The notes: a model not told the origin generated them from the letters alone. A DNA stretch of 38,769 nucleotides from Tannerellaceae bacterium (GCA_021204405.1 JAJPZJ010000076.1:1-38769); one strand, 5' to 3'; positions 29,390 through 38,647 are shown, counted from the first letter of the stretch. Made by a program: numbers and translations.

Positions 29390-30413
29390 ATGAATATTTT
29401 AGTTGGCTTATTGATCATAGCCATAGGTAGTTTCGGGCAAAGCAGTTCGTATGTACCTATCAAAAAAAATAAAAAACTGGAGCTGGGAATGCTTCTGGTT
29501 AGTACAGGGAGTTTTTGCATGGCTGATCTTTCCTTTTCTTGGTGCGCAACTCACCGTACCGGAAAGAGAAACCCTGTTTGGCTTACTGGGCACCTCCAAC
29601 ATAGCAACCCCTATTTTCCACGGGGTATTATGGGGAGTGGGTGGCCTTACCTTCGGGCTTAGTATGCGCTACCTGGGTGTGGCACTCGGACAAAGCATTT
29701 CACTCGGCACCTGCTCGGCATTCGGTACCCTGCTGCCGGCTATATTCAGTGGGATGGACCTGTTCAGTGGTAGTGGCCTGTTACTCCTGGCAGGCGTATG
29801 TGTTACCCTGGCGGGTATTGCCGTAATCGGGTATGCCGGAAGCCTGCGGGCCAAAAATATGTCGGAAGAAGAAAAGCGAGCAGCCATTAAAGATTTTGCT
29901 TTAACCAAAGGACTATTAGTTGCTTTACTGGCAGGGGTAATGAGTGCCTGTTTCAACCTGGGACTCGAATCCGGAAGTGATATACTCGAAAAAGCAAAAG
30001 CCGGTGGTGCCAACGAATTATTTGCTCTCAACCCGGTTATCCTGTTGGTTACCACCGGAGGATTCATCACCAATGCTGCCTATTGTCTGTTCCAGAACAT
30101 AAAAAACAGCACACTTAAGCAGTATCTTGCTGTTCCGGCACAGGTACTTACCAACAACATCCTGTTTTGCGGACTGGCCGGACTCTTATGGTACAGCCAG
30201 TTTTTCGGATTAGGGATAGGCAAAAGCTTCTTTTCCGCCTCGCCTGTGATGCTCGCTTTTTCCTGGAGTATACTCATGTCACTGAATGTCATTTTCAGTA
30301 ATATATGGGGTATCCTTCTGAAAGAATGGAAAGGAGCAGGCAGTAAAACCATAGCCGTGCTGGTTACCGGTATGGCAATACTGATTATTTCACTTATTAT
30401 ACCCAATTTATAA
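29390..30413 (+). pseudogene. rhaT: L-rhamnose/proton symporter, frameshifted in an A8 run
   Basis: This RhaT-family permease has about ten transmembrane helices (GLLIIAIGSFGQSSSYVPIK, VLWGVGGLTFGLSMRYLGVA, LLLLAGVCVTLAGIAVIGYA, ending VLVTGMAILIISLIIPN). The ATG at 29390 opens the correct N-terminus, but the A8 run at 29462-29469 is one base too long, so the frame leaves the family after VPIKK and stops at 29662. The rest is open from an internal ATG at 29451. With A7 the joint reads PIKKIKNWSWECFWL and the protein is 340 residues, the family length. It imports L-rhamnose in the rhaBATD operon. Confidence 0.88.
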
Positions 30414-30510
30414 AGAGGCGCATTAAAAAGCCTGCTGGTTCTTTGATAACGTAATTAGTTACTTCTCCAAACAACTTTGATTATAGAAATTAACATACAT
30501 AATTAATAAA

Positions 30511-31308
30511 ATGAGTATCACAAAAAATAAAAACTTAATGGCAGAGATCGGCCGGATAGCAGAAGTTGCCGGATACCTCTGGGAAAAAGGATGGGCTGAA
30601 CGGAACGGAGGTAACATCTCCGTGAATGTTACCGGCCTGATGACCGATGAAGAAAAAGCCTTGCCGGCTATCGGTAGCCCGATAATCCTACCAGAGCCCA
30701 TGACAGCCCTTGGTGGGCATATCTTCTTTGTTACCGGCACCGGGAAGCGGATGCGCTACATATGCCAGGAGCCGTTTGGTAACGGTTCACTGATCCGCAT
30801 CTCGCCCGATGGTACCTTTTTCGAAATCATCGCCACCCAACCGATCCTGCCTACATCTGAACTGCCTTCCCACCTGCTGATGCACAATTATCTGCGGGCT
30901 TCGGGCAAAGATAATAAGGTAGTTTTACATACCCATTCGACCGACCTGATCGGCCTGACCCATTGCAAGCCATTCCTCGATTCGGAATACATTACGCGCC
31001 TGTTATGGAGTATGATACCCGAATGCCGCATCATTGTACCCCGGGGGATCGGGATTGTTCCCTATGAAATACCCGGTACACTGGAATTGGCACGGGCCAC
31101 CATCAAACAACTCGAAAACCACGATGTAGTATTCTGGGAAAAACATGGTATCCTGGCAGTAGGCAACGACCTGATTGAATGCTTCGATGCCATCGACATC
31201 CTGAGCAAATCGGCACAGATCTATTTCAGTGCACGGATGGCCGGCTACGAATCGGAAGGAATGACCAGCGGGCAGCTCGACGACCTCGTAGAGGCATTTA
31301 ATTTATAA
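30511..31308 (+). CDS. rhaD: Rhamnulose-1-phosphate aldolase
   Basis: This 265-residue class II aldolase cleaves L-rhamnulose-1-phosphate to dihydroxyacetone phosphate and L-lactaldehyde. The zinc-site HTHSTDLIGLTH segment, the AERNGGNISVNVT phosphate region, the VPRGIGIVPYEIPGT loop and the VVFWEKHGILAVG strand with its histidine are all present. The start at 30511 (MSITKNKNL) fits the family better than the next ATG at 30538. It is last in the operon, 97 bp after rhaT, and complete. No aldehyde reductase or rhaR follows inside the window. Confidence 0.93.
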   Translation: MSITKNKNLMAEIGRIAEVAGYLWEKGWAERNGGNISVNVTGLMTDEEKALPAIGSPIILPEPMTALGGHIFFVTGTGKRMRYICQEPFGNGSLIRISPDGTFFEIIATQPILPTSELPSHLLMHNYLRASGKDNKVVLHTHSTDLIGLTHCKPFLDSEYITRLLWSMIPECRIIVPRGIGIVPYEIPGTLELARATIKQLENHDVVFWEKHGILAVGNDLIECFDAIDILSKSAQIYFSARMAGYESEGMTSGQLDDLVEAFNL

Positions 31309-31941
31309 ATTAACCCTGCACAATAGCCGCAGGATCTCTATCTAATAGTGCATAAAGCAATTCCCAAAGGGGAATTTAAGCAATCGAAGATCGGCCCTAG
31401 CCAATAGACCAGGGTTGAGTGAGCAGAGCGAGCGATACCCTGGGTTACAAGTTTGTATTATTTCAACCCCGCAGCGGGTTGCCTAATTAACCGGGGAAAA
31501 CTATTATTTCCGGTAAAATGAAACCCTTACAGGATTTTTGTTTTATTATTTGCTTACCCAGGGTACCGTTCACTACGTTCACTCAACCCTGGGCTATTGC
31601 TTTACACCCTTTCAGGGTATCGCTGTTAGTTCAACCTTAGGCTATTGACTTAACCTTTGACTAAGGGCGGTTTTCCCAATTGCTTTCAACCCTTGCAGGG
31701 TATCAGGTGCAAGTAAAATATCAAAAGTTTGGAAAAGAATTTAATAGCCCTGCGGGCAATGCCCGGGGTCGTTGGTAACCTGCCGGTTACGGGTCAGAGG
31801 TCCGGTATAATGTTATCATAACATACAAAATCCGGAAGCAGGTATCGTACCGAACATTCAGGGTTCGGGATATAGTATAACCATAAAGAGAGTAAATATT
31901 TCATTAGTGGTTAATGTTTTTACCGTACATTCCAATATTTA
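31309..31941. repeat. Non-coding spacer with inverted CCAGGGT...ACCCTGG repeats
   Basis: No gene is seen. A hairpin at 31409-31443 (CCAGGGT / ACCCTGG around GAGTGAGC) has an inverted relative at 31557-31593 (CCCAGGGT / ACCCTGGG around GTTCACTCA); the two are similar when one is reversed. Weaker copies (CAGGGTATCGC, CAGGGTATCAG) follow at about 31615 and 31696. ATGTTATcATAACAT at 31810-31824 is a perfect 7-bp-arm palindrome. These resemble degraded REP-like elements. Confidence 0.55.
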
Positions 31942-32745
31942 TTACCTAATCGCTTCGCGTATCCGAATCAACTTTATTAATAATTCTTCGAGTAAATCCA
32001 GTTGCAGCATATTAGCCCCATCCGATTTGGCTACAGCGGGTTCGGGATGCGTTTCGATAAACAAACCGTCGGCACCTACGGCAATAGCCGCTTTGGCTAC
32101 GGTTTCGATCAGCGAAGGTAAGCCTCCGGTTACACCCGAAGTCTGGTTGGGCTGTTGCAGGGAATGGGTTACATCCATAATCACCGGGAAACCAAATTCA
32201 CGCATCTGTGGGATGCCCCGGTAGTCGACCACCAGATCGGTATACCCGAAAGTGGTACCACGCTCGGTAATCATGGCATTCGGATTGCCGGCATCTACTA
32301 CCTTTTGTACGGCAAACTGCATAGCACCCGGCGAAAGGAACTGGCCTTTTTTGATATTAACGATCTTACCGGTTTCGGCAGCAGCTACCAACAGGTCGGT
32401 CTGGCGACACAGGAAGGCCGGGATTTGCAGGATGTCTACATATTCGGCAGCCATAGCAGCTTCGTGCACTTCGTGTATATCAGTTACGGTAGGAATACCG
32501 AATGTTTCGTTTACCTTACGGAGTATTTTCAATGCTTTTTCATCGCCAATACCGGTAAAAGAGTCAACCCGTGAACGGTTGGCTTTCCGGTAAGATCCTT
32601 TAAATACGTAGGGGATATTCAATTTTTCGGTTATTCTTACAATCTTTTCGGCAATGCGCAATGCCATTTCCTCCCCTTCGATCACACACGGGCCGGCCAG
32701 CAGGAAGAAATTTTCTTTATTACTTAAATCGTTGTTTGTTATCAT
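31942..32745 (-). CDS. kdsA: 3-deoxy-8-phosphooctulonate (KDO-8-P) synthase
   Basis: This 267-residue enzyme condenses phosphoenolpyruvate with arabinose-5-phosphate for the KDO part of lipopolysaccharide. Family motifs: LLAGPCVIEGEE near residue 16, the VFKGSYRKANRSR loop, GIPTVTDIHE, ILQIPAFLCRQTDLL, NIKKGQFLSP, TERGTTFGY and the C-terminal GLFIETHPEPAVAKSDGAN. It lies 5 bp after miaA, so they are co-transcribed. It is intact. Confidence 0.95.
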   Translation of the reverse strand: MITNNDLSNKENFFLLAGPCVIEGEEMALRIAEKIVRITEKLNIPYVFKGSYRKANRSRVDSFTGIGDEKALKILRKVNETFGIPTVTDIHEVHEAAMAAEYVDILQIPAFLCRQTDLLVAAAETGKIVNIKKGQFLSPGAMQFAVQKVVDAGNPNAMITERGTTFGYTDLVVDYRGIPQMREFGFPVIMDVTHSLQQPNQTSGVTGGLPSLIETVAKAAIAVGADGLFIETHPEPAVAKSDGANMLQLDLLEELLIKLIRIREAIR

Positions 32746-32750
32746 AGCTG

Positions 32751-33674
32751 TTACTTATTTGCATGTAATAAACGGAGTGCATACTCAATCTTTTCTTCCG
32801 TAGGTAAGGTGGCATCGATCCAATGGATGGTAAAGCCGCGCCGCTCCATGCCCCGGAACCAGGTCATCTGTCGCTTGGCAAATTGATGGATAGCAATCTC
32901 AAGCTGATCAATCATTTCCTGATAGGATAATTTCCCGGTGATGTATAGAGTAAGATACTTATATTCGAGTCCGTAGTAAATCAGGTCTTCCGGCGTTACT
33001 CCGGTAGCCAGGATATTTTTTACCTCTTCCACCATCCCCTCTTCCAGCCGGTCACGAAGCCGTTTGGATATCTTATTTCTCCGTAATTCCCGGTCTATAT
33101 CGATACCGATAACCAAGCTATTCAGAGAAGGATATTCATTCCGGCCGGGCACCTGTTGTTTATAGTATTCTTCAATCTCGATCGCACGGATAGCCCGTTG
33201 AGCCGAATCGACATCTGTTTTATTATGAAGTACTTTATAGCCGGCCAGGATAGTTTCTAATTCCTGAAGTGTTTTTCCTTGTAAGGATTGGCGCAGTGCA
33301 GGGTTTTCGGGAACATCCAGCAGCTTATATCCCTTCAGTACCACCTCCATATACATACCGGTTCCTCCGCAAAGGACAGGAAGTTTACCTTTGCTACGTA
33401 CCTGTTGGAAGGCACGGAAAAAGTCATGCTGGTACTCAAACACATTGTATTTGTAGCCCGGTTCGTGTATATCGATCAGGTGATAAGGGATGGGCTTACC
33501 ATCTACCACATAATCGGCCAGGTCTTTACCGGTACCAATATCCATCGAGCGGTAGATCTGGCGGGAGTCGCCACTGATGATCTCCGTATCCAACCGGGCA
33601 GCCAACCGGGCAGCAAAAGCAGTTTTGCCGGAGGCGGTAGGCCCCAATACTGTTATCAATTCATACTTCTCCAT
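32751..33674 (-). CDS. miaA: tRNA dimethylallyltransferase
   Basis: This 307-residue enzyme isopentenylates A37 of tRNAs that read UNN codons. Visible are the P-loop GPTASGKTAFAARLA near residue 11, SGDSRQIYRSMDIGTGK, HLIDIHEPGYKYNVFEY, CGGTGMYMEVVLKG, the AIRAIEIEEYYK helix and the C-terminal FAKRQMTWFRG motif. It is first of the miaA-kdsA pair, with a -7 box 9 nt upstream. It is intact. Confidence 0.95.
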   Translation of the reverse strand: MEKYELITVLGPTASGKTAFAARLAARLDTEIISGDSRQIYRSMDIGTGKDLADYVVDGKPIPYHLIDIHEPGYKYNVFEYQHDFFRAFQQVRSKGKLPVLCGGTGMYMEVVLKGYKLLDVPENPALRQSLQGKTLQELETILAGYKVLHNKTDVDSAQRAIRAIEIEEYYKQQVPGRNEYPSLNSLVIGIDIDRELRRNKISKRLRDRLEEGMVEEVKNILATGVTPEDLIYYGLEYKYLTLYITGKLSYQEMIDQLEIAIHQFAKRQMTWFRGMERRGFTIHWIDATLPTEEKIEYALRLLHANK

Positions 33675-33682
33675 TCTGAAAA

Positions 33683-33690
33683 CAAAGATA
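33683..33690 (-). promoter_or_regulatory. -7 box of miaA-kdsA
   Basis: The minus strand reads TATCTTTG (TAnnTTTG). It ends 9 nt from the miaA ATG, so the transcript would be nearly leaderless or use another start. Confidence 0.4.
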
Positions 33691-33880
33691 GTAAAAAAGC
33701 CCTTACCCTCTTTAATTTAATTATCCAAGCCGGTTCCTGAGGATCGTACGGGTTGCCTCATTTTTCCGCAAGTTATACCAGCTAGAGGTAACGTACGGTT
33801 CCAGCGAAACTATTTAATTCCGGTATGGCTTTCAAGTATGTATGACCAAGGAACGGATTGTATTGATAAATGAGCAAATT

Positions 33881-34510
33881 ACTCTTCTTCTCATACTAAT
33901 TTACCTTTTTTCAGCCACCAGTCACGTCCTTAAGGCAAACACCTTATAACCATTCTGTTAACCAGCAAAAAAGGCGAGACTAAGGGTGTAACTAAGGAAT
34001 CTCAGTCACGCTTCAGTCACACTGACAGGCGGGGATCAGGAAATCAATGCTGGACGGAAGATCTTTAGAGTGCTGTAGGCACGGTATAATCCAGCCCAGT
34101 ACGCAGTGCTGGGTGATTAATATTGAGTTTTTTTGAGTCCTGAAGGGACGGCATAATAGAAATTTTGACCCTATATATTTTTTATGCCGTGCTTACAGCA
34201 CTCCAATATCATTCTATTTCTATTACCCAGGACTTTGTCCTGGGCTAGGATAAGCTGTCCTTGCAGGACTTGAAATCTTCTGACTACAACAGATTAGGAG
34301 TTCCTCTTCGGCAAGATATTTTTTTTCAGGCCGTAGGCCCAGTATATCCCAGACCCGGGCTAACGCCACTAATGCCCGGTAGGCGTCTCCTATAATCAAA
34401 AGGGAAAAATCAGATTGGAAGGGGATGCCCACCGGACGGGCGTCTCTACAGCGGGCAGGTCAGTGTGACTGGTGACTGAAAAAACGAGAAATTAGTACGA
34501 GGAGAAGAGA
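33881..34510. repeat. Non-coding composite element with 45-bp imperfect inverted ends
   Basis: The left end 33881-33925 (containing CATACTAATTT and CAGCCACCAGTCAC) is repeated in reverse at 34465-34510 with roughly 85% identity. Inside are direct 11-bp repeats CAGTCACGCTT / CAGTCACACTG near 33996, and hairpin fragments: GAGTGCTG / CAGCACTC at about 34069 and 34195, and CCCAGGACTTTGTCCTGGG at about 34227. No convincing protein is encoded, so the whole 33691-34553 stretch has no gene. Confidence 0.65.
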
Positions 34511-34553
34511 GAAAAGTACTATTGATAACTACGATGCAGGAAGAGAAAAAAAC

Positions 34554-34586
34554 AAAAAAGGCATTCCGTAATGGAATGCCTTTTTT
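34554..34586 (-). terminator. Rho-independent terminator of gap copy 2
   Basis: GGCATTCC / GGAATGCC is an 8-bp stem extended by six A-T pairs, followed on the minus strand by T-rich sequence. It starts 18 bp after the gap stop. Confidence 0.9.
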
Positions 34587-34603
34587 GATCAGGATAAGAT
34601 AAA

Positions 34604-35629
<1,026 letters not shown>

Positions 35630-35657
35630 TTATTAAAAATATTACATTAATGCCATT

Positions 35658-35741
35658 CTAACATCCACAAGGAGTGGCACAGGAAGCTAACACACTCAAC
35701 GCCATAAACAACGCTATCGTATAAATTACCAATTGCCTCAT
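35658..35741 (-). CDS. Tiny Cys-rich lipoprotein (27 residues) upstream of gap copy 2
   Basis: The ATG at 35741 opens a 27-codon frame. It has a basic start (MRQ), a hydrophobic core (LVIYTIALFMALSV), a lipobox LASC with the lipid cysteine at position 21, and a mature part of only seven residues, CATPCGC, ending in TAG. AAGGAAATCAA precedes the start. The frame lies between a -7 box and gap copy 2 with no terminator between, so it should be made with GAPDH. I do not recognise the family. It is too small to exclude chance by composition alone, but the complete signal and lipobox argue for a gene. Confidence 0.6.
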   Translation of the reverse strand: MRQLVIYTIALFMALSVLASCATPCGC

Positions 35742-35766
35742 TTGATTTCCTTGTTTTTAACGATTG

Positions 35767-35774
35767 CAAATGTA
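35767..35774 (-). promoter_or_regulatory. -7 box of the small lipoprotein-gap operon
   Basis: The minus strand reads TACATTTG, matching TAnnTTTG, 26 nt upstream of the lipoprotein ATG. A TTTG lies 24 nt further upstream, longer than the usual spacing. Confidence 0.55.
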
Positions 35775-35917
35775 GTCATATTTTTTATTATGTGTTTACA
35801 AACTGTTGAATTTTTATTTACTATAGGATAAAATAATATTTACCACACTACAAACCTGTTAAGATTCTATTATTCCTTTATTAAATGCGCCCGGCAGGGA
35901 CAAGCCGGTAAAAAACC

Positions 35918-35944
35918 GCCCGGATTTTATGTTAAAACCCGGGC
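35918..35944 (-). terminator. Terminator of the ytxH-holin-hypothetical operon
   Basis: On the minus strand GCCCGG-x-TTTT pairs with AAAA-x-CCGGGC (one mismatch), with a 5-nt loop and then GGTTTTTT. It lies 15 bp after the last gene. Confidence 0.8.
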
Positions 35945-35958
35945 AGCTTTGAATGTTT

Positions 35959-36300
35959 TTATTTCTTTTTCCTGAAAAACAAATGTTTCAGTAACGATTG
36001 TCCCTTTTTAAGCCCCCAGGTAAACAGGTAGGGTTTAAACATACCCAGTATGGAAGGCAGCAAGGTAATCCCGGCTCCCACCACATCGCTTACCCCGAAG
36101 GAGGAAAGCAGGGATTTATGGTCAACACACTCTTTTCCATCCTTTTTGCCGGGGAAGATCATATCTTTCACCGAGGTAAACACCATCTTACCTCCATGCT
36201 CGTGGATATAATCGAGGTTTGCTTCCATCTTTTGTTTATGTACCTCACATTTTGCCTGAATGCGGGCCTTATCAGCGATCAGTTTCTCCAGTGAATTCAT
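35959..36300 (-). CDS. Conserved-looking hypothetical protein, last gene of the ytxH operon
   Basis: This 113-residue protein has a helical, charged N-terminus (MNSLEKLIADKARIQAKCEV), a middle with VVGAGITLLPSILGMFKPYL (a likely membrane-associated helix) and a very basic end (LLKHLFFRKKK). The ATG at 36300 is preferred to a start at 36339, because it overlaps the holin-like gene by only 29 bp and begins a compact helix. Function is not recognised; position suggests it works with the two membrane proteins upstream. Confidence 0.65.
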   Translation of the reverse strand: MNSLEKLIADKARIQAKCEVHKQKMEANLDYIHEHGGKMVFTSVKDMIFPGKKDGKECVDHKSLLSSFGVSDVVGAGITLLPSILGMFKPYLFTWGLKKGQSLLKHLFFRKKK

Positions 36301-36676
36301 CTTCTTTATAATCTGTTGCGTTATTTTCTTCGTCGTCACCCATCATAGAAGCAATCATGATGTTACGGATCAGAGCACTGACCTTATCTTTACTCAGTAT
36401 TACGATCACAACCACCAGGATATAGATCAGTGCCACGGCACCGAATCCTAAGGCATTGGAATTGAATACATCACCCAAATAGAATCCCAAAGCGAGGAAT
36501 AAGAACAATATGGCAAGGAACACCACAAACAATACCACAACACCGTACGAAAGGATGGCAAGAACCTTGCTCACCCTTTCATATGTGTTTAACTTCAGAA
36601 GCTCAAGTTTCAGCTCCACAAAAGAAGAAAGATCTTCTTTCAGCTCACGGAAAACTTGTCCTGTTTCTTTCTCCAT
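36272..36676 (-). CDS. Phage-holin-like superfamily (Phage_holin_3_6 / DUF1469-type) membrane protein
   Basis: This 134-residue protein has an N-terminal amphipathic part (FRELKEDLSSFVELKLELLK), two transmembrane helices (ILSYGVVVLFVVFLAILFLF and GFGAVALIYILVVVIVIL) and an acidic tail. That is the layout of holin-like proteins found in cellular operons with YtxH, not in prophages. No phage gene is nearby, so a lysis role is unlikely. It lies 8 bp after the YtxH gene and overlaps the next gene. Confidence 0.75.
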   Translation of the reverse strand: MEKETGQVFRELKEDLSSFVELKLELLKLNTYERVSKVLAILSYGVVVLFVVFLAILFLFLALGFYLGDVFNSNALGFGAVALIYILVVVIVILSKDKVSALIRNIMIASMMGDDEENNATDYKEDEFTGETDR

Positions 36677-36684
36677 ACAAAGAA

Positions 36685-36906
36685 TTATTCAGTTACTTCT
36701 TCTGCTTTTTCGGCTACGGCAGCACGACCTTCTTTATACTTGGTCACTACTGTATTCACGCCTTCTTTCACTTTTCCTACGATCGAGTTTAATTCTTCGA
36801 TCAATTGTTCTTTCTTCTCAGATGCAGCCAGGTATCCTACTGCTGCACCTACTACGGCACCTACAATCAGGCCAACCAATAGTTTTGAATCTTCGTTTCT
36901 CATCAT
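36685..36906 (-). CDS. YtxH-domain small membrane/stress protein
   Basis: This 73-residue protein has a glycine-zipper transmembrane helix (LVGLIVGAVVGAAVGYLAA) followed by a charged amphipathic helix (EKKEQLIEELNSIVGKVKEG) rich in Lys, Glu and Ala. This is the YtxH layout, associated with general stress in other bacteria. The tandem ATG codons at 36906 and 36903 are equivalent starts. It is first in a three-gene operon. Confidence 0.78.
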   Translation of the reverse strand: MMRNEDSKLLVGLIVGAVVGAAVGYLAASEKKEQLIEELNSIVGKVKEGVNTVVTKYKEGRAAVAEKAEEVTE

Positions 36907-36987
36907 GCTTCTTTTTTAATTGTTTCTAAATAAAATAACGCATTTCACTAGGTGATAGTTTTATATTTCTTTTGATTTACCGTTAAA

Positions 36988-37854
36988 TTATGTTGTGGCT
37001 TTCCGCATCTCCAACAGCGCCCAATCGTTTCGTTCGGCTTTGCCCACCAATTGTAGTCCCAGCCGTTCGGCTTCGGTCCGGAGCACAGGGATGTCGTGGG
37101 TATAGAAGCCACTCATATAAAGAGATGCACCGGGTTGTAAAGCTGCTGCATAGGCATGTAGGTCCTGCAACAGAATATTCCGGTTTATATTGGCATAGAT
37201 TATATCAAACCTGGCTTCGGTAGCCAGTGGGGCGATTGCCCCAGCTCCGCCCAATACCACCTGCAGGTTACGGACATTATTTAACCGGGCATTCTCGGTT
37301 GCATTCTTACAGGCCCATTCGTCTATATCAATACCGATAGCGGTAGCAGCGCCCTTCTTAAGTGCCAGAATAGCCAGTACAGCCGTTCCGCATCCCATGT
37401 CCAGGACCCGCTTGCCCGTAAGGTCGGTTTTAAGGATCTCGTTAATCATTAACCAGGTGGTTTCATGGTTGCCGGTACCGAAAGCCATTTTAGGATCGAT
37501 GATGATCTCATATTCATATCCTTCCGCGGGTTCGTGGAAGGAGGTCCGTATCATACATTTATTATCAATGGCGATGGGTTTAAAATAGTTTTTTTCCCAC
37601 TCTTCATTCCAGTCCTGTCCCTCTATCAGGGTCGAATCATACAAAATATGGATATCCGGCAAAGGGAATCCGCCCAATACCTCCCAAAGTTTCTTTTCAT
37701 CATAGTGTTTACCGGCAATATAAGCGGTTAAGCCATCTTCACTATCGACAAAACTTTCAAATCCTATTTCTGCAAGTCCGGCCGACAATACATCCCGCAC
37801 AATTTCATCTTCTATGTCCGCTTCCCAGGTAAATTTTATCTCGTAGTAATTCAT
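36988..37854 (-). CDS. prmA: Ribosomal protein L11 methyltransferase
   Basis: This 288-residue SAM-dependent enzyme methylates ribosomal protein L11. The N-terminal substrate domain (about 1-95) is followed by the PrmA signature PKMAFGTGNHETTW at 121-134, the SAM-binding VLDMGCGTAVLAILALKKGA (from residue 150), GIDIDEWACKNATENA, and the catalytic-region YANINRNILLQDL. Its -7 box is 26 nt upstream. The gene is complete, with 80 bp to the YtxH gene. Confidence 0.93.
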   Translation of the reverse strand: MNYYEIKFTWEADIEDEIVRDVLSAGLAEIGFESFVDSEDGLTAYIAGKHYDEKKLWEVLGGFPLPDIHILYDSTLIEGQDWNEEWEKNYFKPIAIDNKCMIRTSFHEPAEGYEYEIIIDPKMAFGTGNHETTWLMINEILKTDLTGKRVLDMGCGTAVLAILALKKGAATAIGIDIDEWACKNATENARLNNVRNLQVVLGGAGAIAPLATEARFDIIYANINRNILLQDLHAYAAALQPGASLYMSGFYTHDIPVLRTEAERLGLQLVGKAERNDWALLEMRKATT

Positions 37855-37880
37855 TATTTCTTTTTGTTTTGCACTTGTGA

Positions 37881-37888
37881 CAAATATA
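37881..37888 (-). promoter_or_regulatory. -7 box of prmA
   Basis: The minus strand reads TATATTTG (TAnnTTTG), 26 nt upstream of the ATG at 37854. Confidence 0.45.
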
Positions 37889-38063
37889 TATAATATTATT
37901 CATAAAGGTGATACAAAGAGGAAGGTTTTTACCTTCTTACATCCGGAAGGGTAAAGAAAAGGAAACTTATTTGTTACAAATAAAGCAGAAAAAGTCTCGA
38001 TTTTAATCTAAATGTCCGGATAGGTTGCCGGGAGTTTTTAATTTCCCTCATAGTGATTTTTTT

Positions 38064-38195
38064 TGTTTTTTATCCTTCACCAGTCACATCGTGGGGATAA
38101 TTGTTTGGCAATAAGCTATTTAATGCCCTAAAAAGTGTGACTGGGGCGTGACTGGAGCGTGACGGAAGGTTGCCTTTCCGTCACACTTTAGTCAC
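38064..38195. repeat. GTGACT repeats with exact 11-bp period and hairpin
   Basis: GTGACTGGGGC, GTGACTGGAGC and GTGACGGAAGG follow each other exactly (38137, 38148, 38159). The last two pair with 38173-38195 to form a 22-bp near-perfect hairpin. The left end (GTTTTTTATCCTTCACCAGTCAC) is related to the ends of the 33881-34510 element. Confidence 0.65.
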
Positions 38196-38374
38196 AATAG
38201 ATAGTTAATTTCCTCATTAATAGTAAAATAGCAGAAACTGCTTTTTAAGGGAAAATAGAGAAAAAGATAGCTTATTTTACTTCGTTTTGCTTTTTCTAAG
38301 TTGTAACCTATAGCTTAACTACCCGGGCAAAGGGTATCCACCTTTTTGTATTTGGAAATAGCCACCTCTTTTTT

Positions 38375-38451
38375 GCGGTCCCCGCCTTTGCGGGCAACAG
38401 GCTGCGTTCTAACTTATGGCTCTCTTTACATAGCTCTGGAAAATCTTCCTG
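38375..38451. repeat. Second copy (right half) of the 5433-5600 palindromic element
   Basis: GCGGTCCCCGC, then GCGGGcAAC, GCGTTCT, ATAGCTCT-like and AAAATCTTCC occur in the same order and near-identical spacing as at 5527-5597. The left 13-bp inverted end was not found here. Confidence 0.6.
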
Positions 38452-38647
38452 CTACGATTGATTTCAAATCCCCTTGGGCTAAAAATTAGTCGTGGTTGAA
38501 AGAGAGTGTGGTGGAGCTTATTTGCTGTTTACCGGCAAGAGGCTTTACAGTCTCTTTCTTTTTCCTTCTATACCCGCTATCCACTCCTATACCACCCTTC
38601 TATCGCGGTTGTTTGCACCCGGTAGCAGGTAAAGAGTAAGGCCCTAG

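Noticed and set aside
36272..36676. Prophage remnant suggested by a holin-like gene
   Set aside because: No endolysin, capsid, tail or integrase gene is nearby, and the YtxH neighbour points to a cellular operon.
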